Origin: Sporobolomyces roseus
Taxonomy: Eukaryota > Basidiomycota > Microbotryomycetes > Sporidiobolales > Sporidiobolaceae
Assembly (NCBI GenBank): GCA_016617785.1
Contig: JADILM010000006.1
Span: 62,001-126,000, forward strand
Length of the DNA: 64,000 nucleotides
Direction of reading: 5' to 3'
Each line of letters begins with the position of its first letter. Within the stretch, counting starts at the first letter, position 1. The position numbers and the translations under genes were made by a program. The notes below the pieces were generated by a model that was not told the origin of the DNA, did not search any database, and saw only the letters and a program-made list of their open reading frames with translations. Below are positions 1 through 11,594 of the stretch, piece after piece.

Positions 1-1896
1 TACGGAGACTCTGCAACAACATTCGAGTTTGAGCCTTTTCGATCCTCGTCGACGTATTGAAGGTTTTTGAAGCTCGGAAGGACGGAGCGAGAAAGTCGAG
101 AGTATGCCATGTCTCCGAATTATCGACCATGAGGGGGAACATGAAATCGTTCTCTCCTTCGTGCTTGCCGAGTCCGAGGGAGAGCAAGAAAGATTCGAGT
201 GAGACGTCGTCGGATGAAGTCGATTGCTGAGGGTTTGCTTGATGTGAAGTGGAAGTAGAGAGATGGGCACGGGAGCTTGAAGCAGTGTTGCCGCTGGAAG
301 AGAACGAAGCTGGAGCGACTCGAGCTTGCTTTTGGTGATGCTGTCGAGCGGTTCTGAGTCAGCTGTTACTGACGATATGCGAGCAAGGTCATGTGGACTC
401 ACATAGCTCCTCGCTCGGTCGCCAATGGGAGGCGAAGGCTTGACATCTTCGTCATCGGAATCGATCAACCAGATAACATTCGATTTCTCGCGAGGAGTCG
501 GACCCGGTGCGGGAGCTGGAGGCGGACTTCCTTCGTCCTCCTCACTTGAGGCAGAGACAGAAGAGTAGGTACGTTTCTTAGCAGGAGTAGGCTATAATGC
601 AAATCGAAAGACGAGGGTATCAGCGACTGCAGGTCGAAACGAAGAGAATAGAACGGTTACAACTCACGACTGGAACGAGAGGCGCAAGAGGATGATTGTG
701 ATGCCAATACGAAGTCTCTTCATCGATGATCCACTGTTCCTGCTCGCTTTTCGACTCATCGCGAACCAGCATCCAACCACATCGAGGTATCTTTCTCCCT
801 TTCGAACCCTTGTGAGTACCGAACTTGCACCTGTAGACATTGTAAGGCTCTCGGCTGCCGACTGCCCAAGGAATAGATCCCGTGCCTTGTCGCACCAATT
901 CCTGAATCTTGATGATGTCGTTTTCGCAAGACGAGAAGTCAGGCTTGTAGTGAACGAGTGGAGCCTTAGCGAGAGAAGACTCCTTATCTACGGGTCGAGC
1001 TATATCCTGTTGTTCATGTAGGATGATCAACTGAGTAAAAGCTGTTTCTAAAGCAGAGGGTACTCACTTGATCGATTTCTCCGTCACTATCGTCACTTGC
1101 TGCAGTCAGTTCATCCAGATCACTCGACGCGTTCGCTTCAACCTCGCCCAGTACACCCGCTATGGTTCCCTCGCCTCGATTCCCTCGAGTTCGCGCTGAC
1201 AGATTGACGCTGTCTTTGTGACCATAACGATCTGGTCTCCTCGTCTTTCGACGCGTCACTGATCTCTCTTGCGCCGAGCCCGTCGAGGCTGCAGATATGG
1301 ATACGACAGGGACGGATGGCTTGTCGGAAGGTGCTGGTGAAGGTGGAGGAGGAGGAGGAGCGAATTCGCGAGTAGACGAAGGTTTGTCGAAATGGGGAAG
1401 AGAGGGATTAAGCCGAGCTGCCGTGGAAGTGGTCGAGGTGGTAGGTCCAGGAAGGCGGAAAGGCGTGAGGTTGGGAAGTTGCGAGTCTGTAGACAGGGAT
1501 CAGATTCAGCAATTGCTAGCTGATGAAATCGGAAGAGAAACGTACCTTGTTTCGCCGGGTCACTCGAAGCGGAAGGAGGAGCAGTAGCTGAGGTAGGTGT
1601 CTTGGTCGATGGTGCTGGTGCCGGCTTTGACGAGATGTCGGGAATCGTTGAGCGAGCGAAGGTGACTGATCTGCCGTCGGCGCCATTTGGAGGGGGAGGA
1701 TCTGTCGAGACTAGAGCGCGAAGAGACGGCTATCTCGTGTACGAGGAGTCGGTAAGCCTTATCCTCTGCCTGATAGCCAAAAGGGGGGGGGCCTACTAAA
1801 CTTTTTGGTCTGTTGTTTTGTGATGATCGAGTTTCTCGAGGTGACGAGTAATGTCGGAGGGTAAGATGCTCGAGCTCTGGCACGGTCGTTGGCCAT
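1..1896 (-). CDS. FAR1/GCM-like Cys/His-module protein, 3' end cut by window edge
   Basis: Function not known; likely nuclear and DNA-binding. Read on the minus strand from ATG at 1894-1896 through several introns and off the left edge. Visible in order: a Pro/Ser-rich N-terminus; a basic patch (TRRKTRRPDRYGHK, about 1210-1255); an acidic stretch; then a Cys/His module at about 690-880 (YRCKFG, IPRCGWML, EQWIIDEE, HHNHPLA) with the C..C..W.I..H.H pattern of FAR1/WRKY-GCM zinc folds; then a SIM-like string NVIWLIDSDDED (about 440-480); and a helical segment (SLESFLLSLGLGKHEG, about 130-180) resembling the SAM-like end of the genes at 26-32 kb. It diverges from the related gene at 3008. The splice near 310-385 does not join cleanly in my reading, so that part of the model is uncertain and may hide a frameshift. 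Confidence 0.5.
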
Positions 1897-3007
1897 GTTG
1901 AACCGTAAGGAGGGCGCCGAGGGGATAGAGATTGTGCTTAGCTCGAAGATAGAGACAGAAATACGAGTTCGAAGCGCTTTCGAAGCTCATTCCGGAGCAT
2001 CTCAGAGTCGCGTTCTGAAAAGTAGGAGGAATGTGAGAGCGAGAAGTCGAAGCTAGCATACATCGAAGCCATAGCTGGTAGATCCCGAATCGAGAGAGCG
2101 AATCTGAGCGGTTGCGAAAAGTCGAAGACACGATTCGCAAGGTGGGAGTTTCCGAAGTAGGTCTTCACTCGGATCGAGCAAGCGGTTGGTTGTAACCTAT
2201 CTACCTATATGACTCGCCCTGGGTTAGCTCAGAACCCATTCGTCGACTGAATATGACGGCGAGACTCGCGAAATGTCAACTCACCGGATCAAATTGAATC
2301 TCCTGCAGCCATGTACATTCACTACTATCAGTCTATGATGTATTCCTGACCCACTCCCGCTTTCATAAAGCATCTCCCTCTGTTCCTCGAACCCTCAACA
2401 CGAATAATTCCCACTCTCTCTGCTTCCGTACCCGATGAAACGAGTCTGGCAACTTCCGTTGGTACTAGGCGCGTGTGCTGACCCGCTGGGTACCTTGTCC
2501 ATGCGCGGGCATGCTGCTGTCGAGGCTGAGAGAGACGAAAGTTGAACGAGCCAAGTTGAACGATTTCGAACTCGGGAAGAGGAGAACCCTTGATGCTGAG
2601 CGGTCATGTTGATCTAGCGGGATACTGTGTAATGTCGTACTGAAGTCCTGAATTAGAGTGAAGTGGGAGGAGGAGAGGAGACGAATCTCAATCTTAACTT
2701 CTTTCCAACACCTCGACATCAGCTTGAGAAGATCAAACACGCCTTATTACTACACTCGATAGCTGAGCAATCCAGCACAAGTCGAACCAGCTCTCAAACA
2801 TCTCACCTCTCCGTCAATCACCTCAAGTTCAATTATTTCGCATTCAGTCACTCGACCGGGCTAGTCTGGTGTAGGAGAGCTGTAGGATAGCGTCAGGATG
2901 TCATGGTATTATGAAGCTGGAGACTACCGAGTTCGTCTTCTTCTGCTTTCTCTGCCTTTTCGTTTCGCGAGCTGATTTCTTAGAAACCTCGCTAGGACTC
3001 TACCTAC
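1897..3007. other. divergent intergenic region between two family members
   Basis: About 1.1 kb between two divergently transcribed related genes, presumably holding both promoters. A 76-codon open frame on the minus strand (1938-2168) and short plus-strand frames exist, but nothing shows that they are translated. The minus frame could be an upstream exon of the gene to the left; I could not find a splice that joins it. Confidence 0.4.
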
Positions 3008-6000
3008 GTGACTTATCCAGCCTTCGACCCGTCGTCAGGCTCACAAGGCAGGATAGACTACACGCAGGCATCTACCGTCGCTTCCACTTCCGCGATTCCG
3101 TACACTCCACCTCTTCTCCCTCAGAACTCAGCTCCTCCCGCTCAATTCGTTCCACACTATCGACCTCCTACGACAACGTTTCAGTCCTCTGCCCACCTTG
3201 ATCGACCTGCTCATCCTACCCCTACGCTCACGCCATCCTTCGCTCCTCCTCCTCTACCTCAACAATCCTGGAATTACGAAGCAGTTCCTCCGACCTCTTC
3301 AGCTCCCCTTCCTCCTACCTATCCACCTCCGGAAGCTTTCTATCGCGCGGAGAAGAAGTCGCAGCCGTCGCCGACAGCTCCATCTCGGAGTCTAGAAGGT
3401 GGAAAGAAGAAAAGGACCAAGAAACCTCTCGCGGACCGTTCCTTCGCACAGAAGGCCAGTGGGGTCAAAGCCTTCACCAGCTCGATAGTCGTCCTCGGAC
3501 GTCCTAACCAGATCACGTCGATTAAAAAGATTACTTCACGCGATAATCTGGCAGATAAGGGCTATAGAAGCTTGAACTTCGAGGAACTCAAATCACTCTC
3601 GGATCTCGCCAAAGCCGCTCGCAAGAATTATCGAAGTAGAGACAAGAGGGAAAGGCGGATTGCGGCTTTGAACGTCATGGCGCCCGAACAGGAGAAGGAT
3701 CCGGACGCGAGTGAAGACGGAGAAGAAATCGACCCTTCGATGGGAATCGAGAAAGTGAGCTCTGCTCCGATTTCCAGACTCCTCGAGTGTCACTCACCCA
3801 TACTTCGCACTCCGCTCGTTCCAGTCAGATTCGTTCCAACCTTCAGACGACGAAATCCGAGAACCGCAATATCTCAGTCTTCTCGATTTCGCACAAGCCA
3901 CGATCAACGAGATAGTCAGAAACGAATGCGAATCGAATCGGGACGGCTCTCGACCTCGCAATCTCGCTCATCCATCTCAAGTCGGATCGGGTTCTGATCA
4001 TTCGAACGAAGAAACCCAAGCACCTCCTGACACTTCCACCCCTCTCATCGAATTTCCGCAAGTGACTACGGCCGTTTCCGCCATTCCTGCGTCTTTCTCT
4101 GCGAAGCACAACGATATGAGTCAGGCAACGGACAAAGCTTCCGAATCTTCGCCTGTATCCGATTCGACTCTTCCCTCATCTGTCGCTCCCATGATCATCG
4201 ATTCAGCCTCTACAACCTCTCTTTCTACGCCTCTACCGACTGTCACTACCGTCTCCTCTCTTCCGAATCCCGATTCACCCCCTCAAAGTCCCATCTCAGC
4301 CGTCCAGCAACCTCCTCTTCGAAATTCTTCTCTCGTTGCTCCTCTCGTTCCTTCCCTCGTTCCTGCCGAAGTCGGAGGAGATGCAAGTCTCAACTCTTCC
4401 CTCAATCATCAACCTATCGTCGCAATCAGTCAAGAGGCATTTGAGAGAACAAAGTCGAAAGAAGGAGAATCTCGAATGGGTCAAGACGAAACGTGCGAGC
4501 TCGAGGTGAAGAAGGAAACCACTACTTCAGCAGAAGATCCCCGAGCGATCAAGGAGGAGGAGGATCCAATGCGATTCGAGGAGGAATCAGCACAATCTTT
4601 CCGATCGTCGAATGCCCTCGTCGAACTCACCTCAACCCCTGTCGACTCTGGCGCGACTCTCAACTCGCTCGAGTATCCACCGCAATCGGCCGACACGTAT
4701 CGACACTCAGACATTCCTATAGCAACGAAGAGAGAAGATTCTCGAGTTGCGAGAGAAGGAGTTTCGACTCGCTTGAACGAGAAGGGACCTCCGAGTAGCG
4801 ATCTGAGCGACCTCGATGAAGGAGCGAGCACGGAAAGCGGATCTGATGACTCTGGCGCCGACTCGATCACCGAAGTTCTCGCGAAACGCAAAGCTCGGAG
4901 AGAATCGTCAGCTTGTGAGTTCTCGTATCGCTTTCCACGAAGTAGCGCCAAACCTGACGAGATAGCTTCTCGTCGCAGCTACGATCAAACTTTCCAAGAA
5001 ACAGGCGGTCGTCGCGCTCACTCTGTTTGATCATTTCGGTAATTTACTCGAGCAAGAGGGTGAGCTCTATTTTTGCCTCTCAGAAGCGAAATAAACTCAC
5101 AGCTTCACTTCGCACATAGATATGTATACTCTCTGGTGGTCGGATCCATCGGTCTCGACTTTGACAAGAGCCTTCGTTCAAGAAAGAAGGGAGATCTTCC
5201 GTCGCCAAAGAGCTTTCTTAAATCGTCAGGATCTTTCGCTGTTCTCTACTTGTGACTGCGCTGATACATCGATTGCTAAGTAGCCGTAAAACAGCGTGAA
5301 GCGATAAGGATAGCTACTTCTGCTAAAGGAATCAAGAAGTCAACTCTTCGAGGCTATCTCGGATGCTTTGCGAGCTACTTCACCTTTTGCACGATCGCCG
5401 AGATCCCCGCCTTTCCAGTGACTACGGCTTCGATCGCGCTCTTCCTCTACCAGTACCGAGTGAATTGGCCCGAGTTGAGCCGAGGCGTTCATCCTTCGGC
5501 TCTTCGTTCTTTCGCTCGTCGAACGGCGCATCTCTTCGAAGACTATCTGGACGAGTACAAGGAACTCGACTCCTGGCCTGGCGCTCAGGACGTCGTACGC
5601 GAACTACAGAAACCTATCGCAGCTCGTGAGAATTCTCCAGCCTCAGTCTTCTGAACATCTACTGACATCTGATTACTTCCGCATTCTATGTACAGTACAA
5701 ACCGTCTCAGCTACATCAATTGAGCGCAAGACGACAACTGCGTCAAAGACAAAATCTCCCGCTGTTCAGTCGAAACCTACGCCTCCTCCTTCGAAACCTG
5801 CCAAACTACAACCCAAACCCGCTCAGTCTCGTTTCGATATCGTCATACCGCAACGTAGCGATTCAAAACGAGCACGGCGCACTTCGAATTCGCCAATGTT
5901 TATCGAATCATCGATATCGTTCGCATCCCCAAAATCGGCAATCAGCAAGGAACTCGTCAGTCGTTTTCTCTTATCTGACCCGCTTATGCATCGTAGCTCA

Positions 6001-6796
6001 CCTATTCACACTCTACAGAGGAGTGTTCCTGTTCCGGAAATCGGTGATCGCTTCAAATCCCTCCGAGCAGTCAAGATGTCAACCGCTGTTGCCAACGTCT
6101 TCTCGCAAGGATATGAAGTCTTTACCACGTCGAACTCTACCTCCGCCTCTTTGCGCTGTCTCGGTCCGGGTTCATCCGACAAAGGCTGCACTTATCGAAC
6201 ACACGCTACTCTGGACTCGATCGCAGAGGAATGGGTGATCGACGAATTGGATAAAGAACACACTCATGGACCATCTCAATCTCTTGACAATGAAGAATGG
6301 AGACCATTTACGATGGATAGGGATACGATCGAAGCGATGTGGCAGGTCGACAGACGAGGACAACTCGACGAATCACTTCGAAAGCTCGTAGTAAGCTCAT
6401 CATATTCTTCTTATTTCTGCTCTGTAGCTCATGAATCGTCCTCTGTAGGTCAGGAAGCACTCACAAGATCTCCCTCAAGATAACGCTCGACCTTCGAAGA
6501 AAGTCCGAACTTCATCTCCTTCCTCCTCCTTGGAATTCAGTTCGGAGCAATCTTTCCTCGCACGTTCTCCCATCCCGCCGCGATCTCCCGTCGAACCCTC
6601 ACGCAGTGATACCTCGTCAATTTCATCCCTTATGCAGAAATCGCATCTATCGAACGAATCATCTTCTCCCGCTCCCTTCAGCCACCCCATCACCAAAGCA
6701 GAATCTGTCAACATTTCCCTTCCACCTTCACTACCTTCCGACGACCCGAACAACCTCGATCTCTCCACTCCGCCAGCTCCTCGAGTCGTCTCTTAG
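3008..6796 (+). CDS. large protein with recombinase-like helical module and FAR1/GCM-like module; C-terminally truncated
   Basis: Function unknown. Proposed exons 3008-3754, 3825-4914, 4979-5059, 5120-5224, 5281-5625, 5696-6390, 6449-6796; all phases agree, giving 1136 residues. A Pro-rich N-terminus with a basic KKKRTKK patch is followed by a long disordered acidic region. At residues about 640-790 lies a helical module (DMYTLWW, then STLRGYLGCFASYFTFC and IALFLYQYRVNWPEL) that reads like the SAM-like core-binding domain of tyrosine recombinases. At about 915-980 there is a Cys/His module (LRCLGPG, GCTYR, EEWVIDE, HTHG). The 105- and 345-nt exons match exons of the gene at 26185 exactly in length. 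It stops at a TAG (6794-6796) just where its relatives continue into a SAM-like domain. No catalytic recombinase domain is visible. Confidence 0.65.
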
Positions 6797-7025
6797 CTCA
6801 ATTCGCTCGACCCTTCCCTTGCGCCTCTTGCACCTCTTCTTCACGCCTCCGGCTATTCGACTCTCGACTCTCGACTCTCTGAACGCACTAGCCGTATTTT
6901 GGAGCAGAAACCAGGGAAGAACGTATCGATAAATCGTTGTTCGAGGTGGAAACGTCGATCCGGGATAGTTCGACCTGCTGGAGCGCAGACTTGTCGGAGC
7001 TTCAGAAGGTGACTGGAGAGACTGA
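6797..7025 (+). pseudogene. decayed SAM-like C-terminal domain of the preceding gene
   Basis: Directly after the TAG at 6794-6796 the same frame reads LNSLDPSLAPLAPLLHASGY, clearly like LNALDRSLLPLAPLLQAAGY in the gene at 26185. A 7-bp tandem repeat then shifts the frame. The other frame continues TLDSLNALA..., hits TAA in TYR*IVVRGG, a TAG in GNVDPG*FDLLERRL, and ends GASEGDWRD-stop at 7023-7025, where the relative ends AQEGDWKD-stop. So homology runs across the full domain with three in-frame stops and one frameshift. The upstream gene therefore encodes a truncated protein unless an unseen splice bypasses this. Seen in sequence; the loss-of-domain reading is inference. Confidence 0.8.
6858..6878 (+). 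repeat. 7-bp tandem triplication (CGACTCT x3) causing a frameshift
   Basis: Three perfect consecutive copies of CGACTCT at 6858-6864, 6865-6871 and 6872-6878 lie inside the decayed domain. Two copies would keep the frame GYSTLDSLNALA that matches the relatives; the third shifts it. Confidence 0.85.
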
Positions 7026-7238
7026 TTGGGGGTACATGGCTTTTATTGAACTCGCGTTCTTGTTGATTGTACGTTTTACTTGCATTTTCCTTTGAGTACG
7101 CTCGCAATCCTCGGTCGAATATCGTACAGTCGTGACGCGCAGCTGAGCTTCGAGCAACACTCACTTCTCGCCGATACCTGAGCCCAACGCATTGAGGAGG
7201 CACAAAACAGTCATTCAATTTGCAAACTACGAAAGCTT

Positions 7239-8192
7239 TCACCAACCCATTGTTCCCTTTGCGTCTCGATGGACAACGTCGATCTTGACTGCTTCATCGA
7301 GGTAGTGAATGAGGTCCATCTCGAGTGCCTCGAATGCGGTTGGGAGGAATTGGCGCTCGTACGGACTCCTACTAGTCGAAAGCGGAAAGAGGTATCTTTC
7401 GAAATCGGATGAAGCGAGTTCACTGGCAAGTCGTCCGGGACCTTTCTTCAGGATAGTAGCTCCATTGAACGTGGCGAGTGCCTTGGGCGAACCGTTGAGA
7501 TACTCGTGTAAAGAACGAACTGTCCAAGGTTTGTCCCTTTGCAAAGTCGAGTCGGGTAAACTCAGAAGGATAAGCCACGAATAGAGGACGCCGATGAGCT
7601 GTCGAGGAAGACGTCGTCGGTAAGTCTCGATGTTGTAAAGGAGCAATTCGGGAAGGGATGCATACCTGAGCAAAATCGAATTGGTGAGGTAAAGTACGAT
7701 CAACGACTCCCAACGCATTAACCACTTCCCTCGTGATCACTGAGTTCGCTAATTCATCGACGTGAGAACGCCAGTTATCGTTGATCTTGAGTTGCCTAGC
7801 GGATCCTTCTACATTTTCCACTTCCTGATTCTGGTTGACACTCATTTGACCTTGACTAGAGACCCCTGAAGGTGAGGGGGCCGACGGGATCGCCTTCACG
7901 AATATTGTCTTTTGATGCGAGGAACAGATCATGCAAAATCGCATCAGTCAAAGCTCTGAGTAACGGAAGAAACTCGAAGACACTCACCCGATGAAGATGC
8001 CATCATTCAGGTCTCGAGCTGAACTGGTCTAGGGACGAGAGTGAAGAGTGGTAAGAAGGAGAGAGAGCGTTGAACCGTCGGAAAAAGGGGATTTTGACCT
8101 CCGAAAAAAATCCGCGGACTAGTTTCGTCTCCTTTCTGGCTCGAGGTGAGATCACTCGTCACTCGCGAGATTACAGTGTCAGAGCCAGGCAT
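7239..8192 (-). CDS. hypothetical protein, spliced
   Basis: Not recognised. The minus strand carries clearly protein-like exons: the last, about 7600 to 7239, reads LIGVLYSWLILLSLPDS ... PWTVRSLHEYLNGSP ... MDLIHYLDEAVKIDV, and an earlier one, about 7890-7670, includes NDNWRSHVDELANSVITREV and GVVDRTLPHQFDFAQ. They are joined over an intron at about 7600-7669. Further upstream, DGIFIG and ALTDAILHDLFLASK (about 8010 to 7915) look like additional coding sequence, and the first ATG could be at 8190-8192, but I could not find splices that keep one frame throughout. Mixed hydrophobic and amphipathic helices; no motif identified. The exact 5' structure is uncertain. Confidence 0.45.
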
Positions 8193-9042
8193 GCTCAATT
8201 ACGCGCTCGCCGAGCTCAACTCTCTGCCCCGAGCTGATCCCAATTCTCGAATCGATTTCGAATCCTCTGATCTTTTGACCTCTCTCACTTGTGAGCTAAT
8301 CTTCCTTTTCGACTGAGTCGACTCTGATTGTCGGCCAGCGACGAAGACTGCAGAGTGAACAAGCTGCGAGGCTTTGCTTCGTTCGTTCTCTCTCGTTGAA
8401 TGTCTGAAGTTTCGCTCGCTTTTTTTGTGCTCAGTATTTCGCCCTTCTCTTTCCGACGTCGCCGACTTCCATCCTTCTCGTCATCGATTCGCGCGACTGT
8501 AAAGGATCTTCTAGCGTCGGGACCGTTGGAGTCTTCGGACCTTCGCGATGCGAATCACAAGTCTTCAAGTTCGTTCGCTGTATCGAAACAGTCACAGTGC
8601 CATTGCCTCGAACTACACGCCAACTGCCTTGTTGATCTCTCATGAAGCGGGAGCGCTTTAACCGAAGATAAGCTCTTGCGAAAGATTCCGTTACTTCGCA
8701 AAACTCCAGTTTCTTCTCGCCAGGTTCCTTCTTCTCTCTCCCCTTTCGAGCGTGATTGTCCGTTGACATCCCTTTCGACGTGATTCTCACTAGTAAGAAT
8801 AGTACACCCTATTCTGCTGCGTTCATTCGACGTGATTTCGCGCTAAAAATCCGAAGCTTCTTTCTTCGCGAAACGAAAAAGGGGGAGTCTTCTTCTCGTC
8901 GCTGCGAGATCAACACACTGCTCTCTTTACTTCCTACTTCCTCTGAAGCTTCCTCTTTCTTTTCTCTCTTCCTCTCGTTACCCCTTTTCCGCAGCTCGCA
9001 TTTTCCAATTCGGCTGGAACCGAATCCCTCTCTCTTTCTACG
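8193..9042. other. intergenic region upstream of GT31-like gene
   Basis: About 850 bp with pyrimidine-rich stretches near 8930-9030 just before the downstream start, usual for promoters in this window. A 33-codon frame opens on the plus strand at 8191 (MLNYALAELNSLPRADP) and ends in a possible donor at about 8291. Whether it is a short gene, a leader or chance is not clear. Confidence 0.4.
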
Positions 9043-11130
9043 ATGACCACAACCGCCTACACTTCTTCAGCACATCTCAAGACTCGTAGGCAATCTCAGA
9101 TCCCCCTCCTAGGCTTGTCGATGCCAATCGGAGGAGAATCAACTTCAACAACAAGTCGCCGATTAATTCGAAATCGTTGGGTCAAGCTGTTGGTAGGAAG
9201 TGTAGCGGTGCTATGGGTACTCAGCTACATAGGAAGTAGAGATAAGGGCTCAACGATTAGCTTATGGAGGGAATCAATGTTTGGAAAAGTGAACGGTTGT
9301 GAAGCAAAGGGAGAATTCTCGCGATGGAGGAGTTCAGACGAACAGAGACGGTTGACGATCAGGATACAACCTCAAGCAGATGGAAAGGCAACCGAGAACC
9401 CAGACAACACGATCCTTACCCAACCTTTCCACCCGATTCTTTCTTCGCAAATTCCTTCTTTCTTCGACAACTCTTCCGATTACCTCCCTCCTTCTCCCCT
9501 TCCGCTCAACGACCAGTCATGTATCACTCCAGCGACTCACTCCCTTCCTCTCCTCCCGAAATCCCGAATCACTTCCTCTTCTCCAACGATCTTCTTCTCC
9601 GTCTGTACCGCTCCAGAACGAGCTGTCACCTATGCCCCAGTCTGGAAACACTTCATGTCGGCACCCGCTTTTGTCAAGGGTGTGGAGGAGGCTTCGCTTC
9701 CAGCTCCAGGCTGTGTCGTCACGGATGCTCAAGGAAATGGCGATTCGAAAGGAATGTCGAAAGCAAACGCAGAGTTCCGTCGACAAGGTCTTTCGTGCAC
9801 GATGAAAAAGTCATCTCGAGTCGGTCAACGATACGAGATGAGGGTATTGGGATTGATCAGAGATGCTTGGATTGAGAGTGAGCGCAGGAGATGGCAAGAA
9901 GGTGCTCAACTCGTCGAATGGTTGTAAGTCTCTGCTTCTCTCTCGCTCTCTGCCGGGATCAATGCTGATAGAATATCATCTCTGTAGCGTATTCGGTGAT
10001 GACGACACTTGGTGGAGCGACGCTGGAATGCTCAGGGAAATGCTCGCAGCTTTCGACAGTCGAGAGGACCACTTCTTCGGTTCATTCTCGGAGTCTCGAG
10101 GAACGATCGAACACTTCGGACGTATCTCATTCGGAGGTGGAGGGACGATCATCTCGAGGGGCCTCGTTCGAAAGATGCAGACAACGATCGATCGATGCGC
10201 TGAAATGTTCTCCGACGTCTTCGGTGGAGACGGTCTGATCGTGAGTCTCACTGTCGCGTTTCCTACTTGTATCCGAGCTGATTCGATCCCTTCGTAGTCC
10301 CATTGTGCGGCTTTCACTCGCGCCGAGAATCTGGAGAATATTGTCGAAGAGATTCCGTCGATGCGCCAAAGTGAGTTTTCTCGCTTCTTGCCTCTATGCT
10401 CTTCGCTGATGCATCTTTCCTCTCGCAGTGGATCTTCGAGGCGACGCCACTGGTTATCTAACGAGTGGTCGAACCCCTTTCATGTCCCTGCAGTGAGTTC
10501 AGCCACATCTTCTTTCCTCTCGCGCCCTGCTCACGGATCCTCATTCTCGATAGTCACTGGGCGAGCTGGTTGTCCCTCATTCCTGATCGACCCGGTCTCT
10601 CGACAATCGAACTCTTCTCTCGTGCAGCCTCGATTCTAGGAGGTCCAAACTTCCTTCGTCGCTTCCTCTTCGACTCTGGATCAGTCGAAATCACTCTCGG
10701 CTACGCTGTAACTCTCTATCGCAATGCCCTCAAGGAAGAGGATCTCGGAGCTGCTGAGCATACGTGGGAGGCTCACGATCCTTATCTTCCTGCACGAAGA
10801 AAGCTCGAGGAAGGTACTGAGAAGCTCACCTATTACATCTGTACGTTTTCTTCCTTCATATCCTCATCGAACCTGGGCTGAAGAGTACGGTCTATAGCCT
10901 CTATCGAGCGCATCTCTCCCAACCTCGCCATTTTCCACCACACTTGCTCCCATCCCTCCGTCTCTTCTTCCTCCCTCAAAACTTTCTCAATCCTCTACGA
11001 CACTCGCACTGCCGAAACGACTTGGTCAAGTCGATTCTTCGGCAAAGATCGAGCAGCTCAAGCAAGTCCTCGATCAAACCTTTCCGACAAACAACGACAG
11101 AGAACTCGACGAATCACTTTTCACTCCTAG
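9043..11130 (+). CDS. type II membrane glycosyltransferase, GT31/fringe-like
   Basis: Probable Golgi glycosyltransferase transferring a sugar from a nucleotide donor; donor and acceptor not predictable. Exons 9043-9923, 9988-10240, 10298-10370, 10429-10492, 10554-10840, 10898-11130 join in phase to 596 residues. A short cytosolic N-terminus precedes one membrane segment (WVKLLVGSVAVLWVLSYIG, about residues 45-63), typical of type II Golgi enzymes. A DxD-type metal/nucleotide-sugar site is seen in FVFGDDDTWW (residue about 297), followed by the Gly-rich FGGGGTIISRG and MDLRGDATGYLTSG segments characteristic of fringe-like GT31 enzymes in fungi. Family placement rests on motif recognition, not a search. 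Confidence 0.7.
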
Positions 11131-11594
11131 ACCTCTCCGCTTCTTTTCGCATTGTATATACACATCTCATCGCAACTCTTCATATCACCCCTGTTCATAT
11201 CTGCCACCACTACCTCCCCTCCTCTCCCTAGACATCTTCTTAGAAAGCTTAGTAGAACTCGACGAAGGAGCGCTGGAACGCTACCTCTTTTCTCTTGATT
11301 GCACATATCCATAGAAGAATCTACTGTTGATGAGGAACTGAAATGGTTCTATGTCTTGTCTTTCCTTCTTTTTTTGCGAGCTTCTTCCTGAAGCGATTCA
11401 GAACATGCGTTGACGAGGACGATGAACGGCATTGCTCTTTCCTCTCCCTCCTCATTTGCGCGGTCATGGGTAAGTAAGTAACGCGAGTGAAGTGAGAGGG
11501 CAAGCGTAGCTTGACGGGCCGCAGAAGCCCAGAACCCGGTTACGGTGTATACAATCTTTTTGGTTTCATTTCGTTCCCCAAACAGCGAAACGGT
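11131..11594. other. convergent 3' intergenic region
   Basis: Between two convergent genes; AT/CT-rich stretches, presumably both 3' UTRs. I see no gene. Confidence 0.5.

Noticed and set aside
5120..5625. Active tyrosine recombinase / Crypton transposon
   Set aside because: Only a core-binding-like module is present; no R-H-x-x-R-Y catalytic residues, no flanking direct repeats, and many host-type introns.
5956..5996. Intron with GTCAGT donor and CGTAG acceptor in the gene at 3008
   Set aside because: Removing these 41 nt breaks the frame that leads into the Cys/His module; reading through keeps it open.
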